19,295 nt of DNA from Glaciecola sp964643575 (lineage in GTDB: Bacteria; Pseudomonadota; Gammaproteobacteria; Enterobacterales; Alteromonadaceae): assembly GCA_964643575.1 (NCBI GenBank), contig CAZXTD010000071.1, positions 1 through 19,295 of the forward strand. Reading direction: 5' to 3'. Shown piece by piece: positions 15,424 through 19,295 of the stretch. Each line of letters opens with the position of its first letter. Position 1 is the first letter of the stretch. The notes below the pieces were generated by a model that saw nothing but the letters and a program-made list of their open reading frames with translations, had not been told where the DNA came from and did not search any database. The position numbers and the translations under genes were made by a program.

Positions 15424-15741
15424 TTGAATCATAAAGAGTTTACAGATTTTGTAATGGACAAAGCAGACGACATGAAAGCACGAGATATTATAGTGCTAGA
15501 CGTATCTGAAAAATCAAGCGTAACCAGCACATTTATTATTTGCTCGGGCAATTCAAAACGTCATGTTTCATCAATTGCAGACAACGTTATTGTTGAATGT
15601 AAACGCGCTGACCATGCACCATTAAGTGTTGAAGGTAAATCTGAAGGTGAATGGGTTTTAGTTGACCTAGGTGAAGTCGTTCTACATGTTATGCAAGACG
15701 AAAGCAGAGACTTTTATCAATTAGAGAAGCTTTGGCAATAA
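15424..15741 (+). CDS. rsfS: Ribosomal silencing factor RsfS
   Basis: RsfS binds protein uL14 (L14) on the 50S subunit and blocks joining with the 30S subunit when nutrients are short. The 105-residue product equals the E. coli length and shows FVMDKADDMKARDIIVLDV, SSVTSTFIICSGNSKRHV, the LSVEGKSEGEWVLVDLG core and VVLHVMQDESRDFYQLEKLW. The start is TTG at 15424: AGGA lies 6-7 bases upstream, the length matches the family, and no ATG exists in the matching place. An upstream in-frame extension would run back into nadD. Only three bases separate its stop from rlmH. Confidence 0.95.
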   Translation: MNHKEFTDFVMDKADDMKARDIIVLDVSEKSSVTSTFIICSGNSKRHVSSIADNVIVECKRADHAPLSVEGKSEGEWVLVDLGEVVLHVMQDESRDFYQLEKLWQ

Positions 15742-15744
15742 GTT

Positions 15745-16215
15745 GTGCAAATTCAAATTGTTGCAGTAGGGAACAAAATGCCCAATTGGGTGGTCGAAGG
15801 CACGAAAGAGTACCTACGTCGCTTTTCTAATGATTTTAGTGTGAATTTTCATGAAGTAGCGCCGCAAAAGCGTAGTAAAACGAGTGATTTAAATAGAATA
15901 AAAGAAATAGAAGGCGATAAGTGTTTGGAAGCTGTTCCAAAATCTAATCGCATTATTGCCCTCGAAGTTAAAGGTAAGCCTTGGACAACGCCACAATTAG
16001 CGAAACAAATTGAAGCGTGGAAAATGGATGGCCGAAACGTAAGTTTGCTTGTTGGTGGCCCCGAAGGTTTATCACAAAAATGCCAACAAGCAGCGAGCCA
16101 GTGGTGGTCACTTTCGCCACTCACTTTGCCGCACCCAATGGTACGAGTTATCGCAACAGAAGCATTATATAGAGCATGGTCGGTCACACAAAACCACCCA
16201 TATCATCGAGAATAA
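15745..16215 (+). CDS. rlmH: 23S rRNA pseudouridine-1915 N3-methyltransferase RlmH
   Basis: RlmH is a small SPOUT-class enzyme that methylates pseudouridine 1915 in helix 69 of 23S rRNA, using S-adenosylmethionine on assembled ribosomes. The 156-residue product (E. coli 155) has the SAM-pocket loop LLVGGPEGL, the LSPLTLPHPMVRVIATEALYRAW knot region and the conserved C-terminus NHPYHRE. The start is GTG at 15745, three bases past the rsfS stop. No clear ribosome binding site lies at normal distance, so translation is probably coupled to rsfS. The rsfS-rlmH pair ahead of mrdA is conserved across gammaproteobacteria. Confidence 0.97.
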   Translation: MQIQIVAVGNKMPNWVVEGTKEYLRRFSNDFSVNFHEVAPQKRSKTSDLNRIKEIEGDKCLEAVPKSNRIIALEVKGKPWTTPQLAKQIEAWKMDGRNVSLLVGGPEGLSQKCQQAASQWWSLSPLTLPHPMVRVIATEALYRAWSVTQNHPYHRE

Positions 16216-16268
16216 ATTGCCTGTTTTAAATACAGGTAGCATTAGAGCGCAGAGATTTAGTAGTAAAC

Positions 16269-18239
16269 ATGGCAAAAGCTAAACAAACAATTCGTGATCA
16301 TAGCGCTGAAGCATATTTATTCGCTCTTCGTGCCTTTTTCTCAGTAGTATTTGTGGTCGGTTTAATGGCTTTAATACTCGTCAATTTGTACGATTTACAA
16401 GTTAGGCAGTTTGAGTCTTATCAAACCCAATCAAACGGCAACCGAATTAAAGTTTTGCCAGTTGCACCCAACCGAGGGCTCATTTACGACCGAAACGGCG
16501 TGATACTGGCAGAAAACCGCCCCGTATTTAGCCTGGAGGTGATCCCCGAAGAAGTTGAATCGTTTGACGAAACCCTAGAGGAAATAGTTGCGCTCATGTC
16601 TATTTCTGAAAATGAGCTGACGCGTTTCCAAGCCGAACGAAAGCGCCAACGACGTTTTAAACCTGTCGCACTCAGAAAGCAGTTAAGCCATGAAGATGTG
16701 GCTCTCTTTTCGGCCAACCAACATCGTTTCCCAGGCGTCAGCATTCAAGCTAGACTCTCTCGCTTCTACCCCTTCAGAGATACATTAACGCATATGCTCG
16801 GTTACGTCGCCCGAATCAACAAACGCGACGTAGAAAAACTAAAAGCGAACGGACAAGAAGCAAATTACGCCGCTACCCACGATATCGGTAAACAAGGTGT
16901 TGAGAAGTTTCACGAAGGTATTTTGCATGGCAAAGTAGGCTACCAGCAAGTTGAGGTAAACAATAAAGGTCGCATAATTCGTGTGCTTAACTTTGAACCT
17001 CCTGAGCCTGGTAAAGACATCGTTTTAAATATAGATATTGAGCTACAGAAAAAAGCACAAGAGGAACTTGCTGGTCGCCGTGGGTCAGTGGTGATTACTG
17101 ACGTTAAAACAGGTGGTGTGCTCGCGCTTTATTCAAGCCCAAGCTACGACCCCAACCTTTTTGTACACGGCATAAGCCAAAAAGAATACTCAAAACTTTT
17201 AAATTCGCGCTACAGCCCTTTGTTAAACCGTGCGACTCAGGGCCGATATCCGCCGGCATCTACCATAAAACCTCATTTAGCCTTACTCGGACTTGAAGAA
17301 GGTGTTATTACGCCTGAGACGGAAATACGCGACCGTGGTGTTTATCAACTACGCAATGTGGCCCACGTTTGGCGCGACTGGAAAAAACAAGGGCACGGTA
17401 CTGTTGGTGTCACAAAGTCGGTAGAAGTGTCTTGTGATACCTTTTATTACGATCTTGCTTATCGCTTGGGTATAGACCGTATTCATGACGCAATGACAGA
17501 GTTTGGTTTTGGTCAATTTACTGGCATCGATTTATTTGAGGAATCACAAGCAATAATGCCTAGCCGCGGTTGGAAGCGCGCTAAGTTTAACGAACCTTGG
17601 TATATAGGTGACACAATTTCAGTAGGAATTGGCCAAAGTTACTGGAACTCTACTCCCCTACAACTTGCTAACTCGTTAAATATATTGGTGAACAAAGGTC
17701 AGCGTTTTACGCCTACCTTATTACGCGGATTCTTAGTTAATGGCGAGGTGGAACGCCAAGCAGTTAAAGAAAAACCGCCAATAGTTATGAAAGACGAAAG
17801 TAATTGGAATTTAGTATTAGACTCTTTATACGGTACAGTAAACCGAAAGCACGGCACAGCGCGCACAGCTTATAGAGGCGCAGACTACATTGCTGCAGGC
17901 AAGACCGGCACGGCTCAGTTGTTTCAGGTAGCCCAAGATGAAGAGTACGACGAAGAAAACGTAGACGAATATTTGCGAGACAACGCCATGTATATTGGCT
18001 ACGCGCCTTACGATGACCCGCAAATTAGTATTGCAGTTGCCATTGAAAATGCCGGTGGTGGAGGCTCAAATGCGGCGCCACTTGCGCGTAATGTAATGGA
18101 CTACTATTTTGACGAACAAAAAAAGCATAACGCTGAAAGTACCCTAGCAGCAAAACAAATCAGGCCGGGTGGTAATATCAGTACCGACTCAAGTACAAGG
18201 TCGTCAGGCGGCTCACCTTCAAGCAGTGCGAGCAATTAG
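16269..18239 (+). CDS. mrdA: Peptidoglycan D,D-transpeptidase PBP2
   Basis: PBP2 is the elongasome transpeptidase that cross-links peptidoglycan along the rod-cell side wall and works with the glycosyltransferase RodA. The 656-residue product has a short cytoplasmic tail, one membrane helix (about 21-42), a dimerisation/pedestal domain with NRGLIYDRNG, and a transpeptidase domain with the acylation site S331-TIK, the second motif S388-CD and KTGT (545-548). The C-terminal 35 residues are a Ser/Gly/Thr-rich tail of no clear function. E. coli PBP2 is 633 residues. The ATG at 16269 has only a poor ribosome binding site. rodA begins 8 bases after its stop. Confidence 0.97.
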   Translation: MAKAKQTIRDHSAEAYLFALRAFFSVVFVVGLMALILVNLYDLQVRQFESYQTQSNGNRIKVLPVAPNRGLIYDRNGVILAENRPVFSLEVIPEEVESFDETLEEIVALMSISENELTRFQAERKRQRRFKPVALRKQLSHEDVALFSANQHRFPGVSIQARLSRFYPFRDTLTHMLGYVARINKRDVEKLKANGQEANYAATHDIGKQGVEKFHEGILHGKVGYQQVEVNNKGRIIRVLNFEPPEPGKDIVLNIDIELQKKAQEELAGRRGSVVITDVKTGGVLALYSSPSYDPNLFVHGISQKEYSKLLNSRYSPLLNRATQGRYPPASTIKPHLALLGLEEGVITPETEIRDRGVYQLRNVAHVWRDWKKQGHGTVGVTKSVEVSCDTFYYDLAYRLGIDRIHDAMTEFGFGQFTGIDLFEESQAIMPSRGWKRAKFNEPWYIGDTISVGIGQSYWNSTPLQLANSLNILVNKGQRFTPTLLRGFLVNGEVERQAVKEKPPIVMKDESNWNLVLDSLYGTVNRKHGTARTAYRGADYIAAGKTGTAQLFQVAQDEEYDEENVDEYLRDNAMYIGYAPYDDPQISIAVAIENAGGGGSNAAPLARNVMDYYFDEQKKHNAESTLAAKQIRPGGNISTDSSTRSSGGSPSSSASN

Positions 18240-18247
18240 CAGTCATA

Positions 18248-19295
18248 ATGAAAAAAACTAAATTTTCAACGAACAAACAGACTTTTCTAGAGCGCATTCA
18301 TATTGATGGTTTTCTGTTATTCGCACTGATGTGTTTGATGTTGATTGGTCTACTCACCATTTACTCGTCGGGCGGACAAGATTGGGACCTCGTCAATAGA
18401 CAACTTGTGAGGCTATCGGTAGCAATTGTTATTATGTGCGCGTTAGCACAGCTACCAATTATGGCTTACCGGCGAGTGGCGATATATTTTTATGGTGCAG
18501 GTATTTTGATGTTGCTTGCTGTTTTGCTATTTGGCGTTGTTGGCAAAGGCGCACAGCGTTGGCTCGACCTTGGTTTTTTTAGGTTTCAACCTTCTGAAAT
18601 TATGAAGTTAGCCATGCCAATGATGATTGCCTGGTTTATTAGCAAACACAGTATTCCAGCAAGGCTTCGCGATATTTTTCTTGGCTTTATATTAGTATTT
18701 GTACCGACAATTTTAATTGCAAAACAACCTGATTTAGGCACCTCTTTATTAGTTGCAGCAAGCGGTATTTTTGTCTTATTCTTAGCCGGTATGACCTGGA
18801 GACTCATTTCATTTATCACCTTTTTAGGCGGCCTATTTGCGCCTATTATGTGGTTTTTCTTAATGAAGGAATATCAAAAGCAGCGTGTTATTACTTTCTT
18901 AGACCCAGAATCTGACCCCTTAGGCTCTGGTTATCATATTATTCAGTCAAAAATTGCCATTGGCTCTGGCGGCGTGGAAGGTAAAGGTTGGCTGCAAGGA
19001 ACACAGTCTCAGCTTGAGTTTTTGCCTGAACGCCACACTGATTTCATTTTTTCAGTGTTTAGTGAGGAATTTGGTTTAGTTGGCGTTGTTGGCTTATTAA
19101 TTATGTATTTGTGTATTATTTTGCGCGGTTTATATATTGCTAACAGGGCGCAGGATACTTTTAGCAAACTGCTTGCAGGCAGTATAACGCTGACATTTTT
19201 CGTTTACGTATTTGTGAATATGGGTATGGTGTCGGGATTGTTACCAGTGGTAGGAGTGCCATTGCCTCTTATAAGTTATGGTGGGACATCAATGG
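18248..19295 (+). CDS. mrdB: Peptidoglycan glycosyltransferase RodA, 3' end cut by window
   Basis: RodA is a SEDS-family polytopic inner-membrane protein that polymerises glycan strands from lipid II in the elongasome, paired with PBP2. The frame opens with ATG at 18248 and stays open to the window end (349 codons). It contains several strongly hydrophobic segments, GVVGKGAQRWLDLG, RFQPSEIMKLAMP, AKQPDLGTSLLV, the large-loop segment GSGGVEGKGWLQGTQSQLEFLPERHTDFIF and the final VVGVPLPLISYGGTS. E. coli RodA is 370 residues, so about 20 residues are missing. The mrdA-mrdB pairing is conserved. Confidence 0.97.
   Translation, partial: MKKTKFSTNKQTFLERIHIDGFLLFALMCLMLIGLLTIYSSGGQDWDLVNRQLVRLSVAIVIMCALAQLPIMAYRRVAIYFYGAGILMLLAVLLFGVVGKGAQRWLDLGFFRFQPSEIMKLAMPMMIAWFISKHSIPARLRDIFLGFILVFVPTILIAKQPDLGTSLLVAASGIFVLFLAGMTWRLISFITFLGGLFAPIMWFFLMKEYQKQRVITFLDPESDPLGSGYHIIQSKIAIGSGGVEGKGWLQGTQSQLEFLPERHTDFIFSVFSEEFGLVGVVGLLIMYLCIILRGLYIANRAQDTFSKLLAGSITLTFFVYVFVNMGMVSGLLPVVGVPLPLISYGGTSM

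Noticed and set aside
16218..16238. CCTGT-TTTAAAT-ACAGG, resembling a LexA (SOS) box before mrdA
   Set aside because: The CTG to CAG spacing is 9 bases, whereas gammaproteobacterial LexA sites need 10, and the position is inside an operon of non-SOS genes.

Overview
The window looks like chromosomal housekeeping DNA from a marine-type gammaproteobacterium, most likely of the Alteromonadales. Protein resemblance and gene order both point there: ftsH-folP-glmM-tpiA-secG-tRNA-Leu, and leuS-lptE-holA-nadD-rsfS-rlmH-mrdA-mrdB. The genus cannot be named from the sequence alone. The DNA is a scaffold, with two runs of exactly 10 N (14125-14134 and 15135-15144). The tRNA at the left edge and rodA at the right edge are cut off.

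Left block (1-5669, minus strand). In transcription order this holds ftsH (membrane AAA+ protease), a strong intrinsic terminator, folP (folate synthesis), glmM (amino sugar precursor of peptidoglycan and LPS), tpiA (glycolysis), secG (Sec translocon) and tRNA-Leu(GAG). folP-glmM and tpiA-secG are tightly packed pairs.

Junction (5670-6261). About 590 bases carry no convincing gene. In many gammaproteobacteria rlmE (ftsJ, 23S rRNA 2'-O-methyltransferase) sits here, next to ftsH and divergent from yhbY. No RlmE reading frame is visible. The stretch holds a good promoter for ftsH, several short palindromes, and a plus-strand intrinsic terminator with no gene in front of it, which suggests a small RNA.

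Middle block (6262-9879). yhbY (ribosome assembly protein) and an SDR dehydrogenase of the HSD17B10/acetoacetyl-CoA reductase type lie on the plus strand. They run toward a minus-strand gene for a large Lon-like protease of the AAA_32/LonB-YcbZ type.

Right block (10228-19295, plus strand). leuS-lptE-holA-nadD-rsfS-rlmH-mrdA-mrdB is a near-continuous operon with overlaps or gaps of only a few bases at most junctions. It combines leucyl-tRNA charging, LPS export, DNA polymerase III clamp loading, NAD synthesis, ribosome silencing and modification, and the elongasome pair PBP2/RodA. nadD is longer than usual, and holA is split by an assembly gap.

I see no CRISPR array, insertion sequence, prophage or defence system. 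The points most worth checking are the rlmE-less junction with its possible small RNA, the enlarged NadD, and the fragment of exactly 1000 bases between the two N runs.
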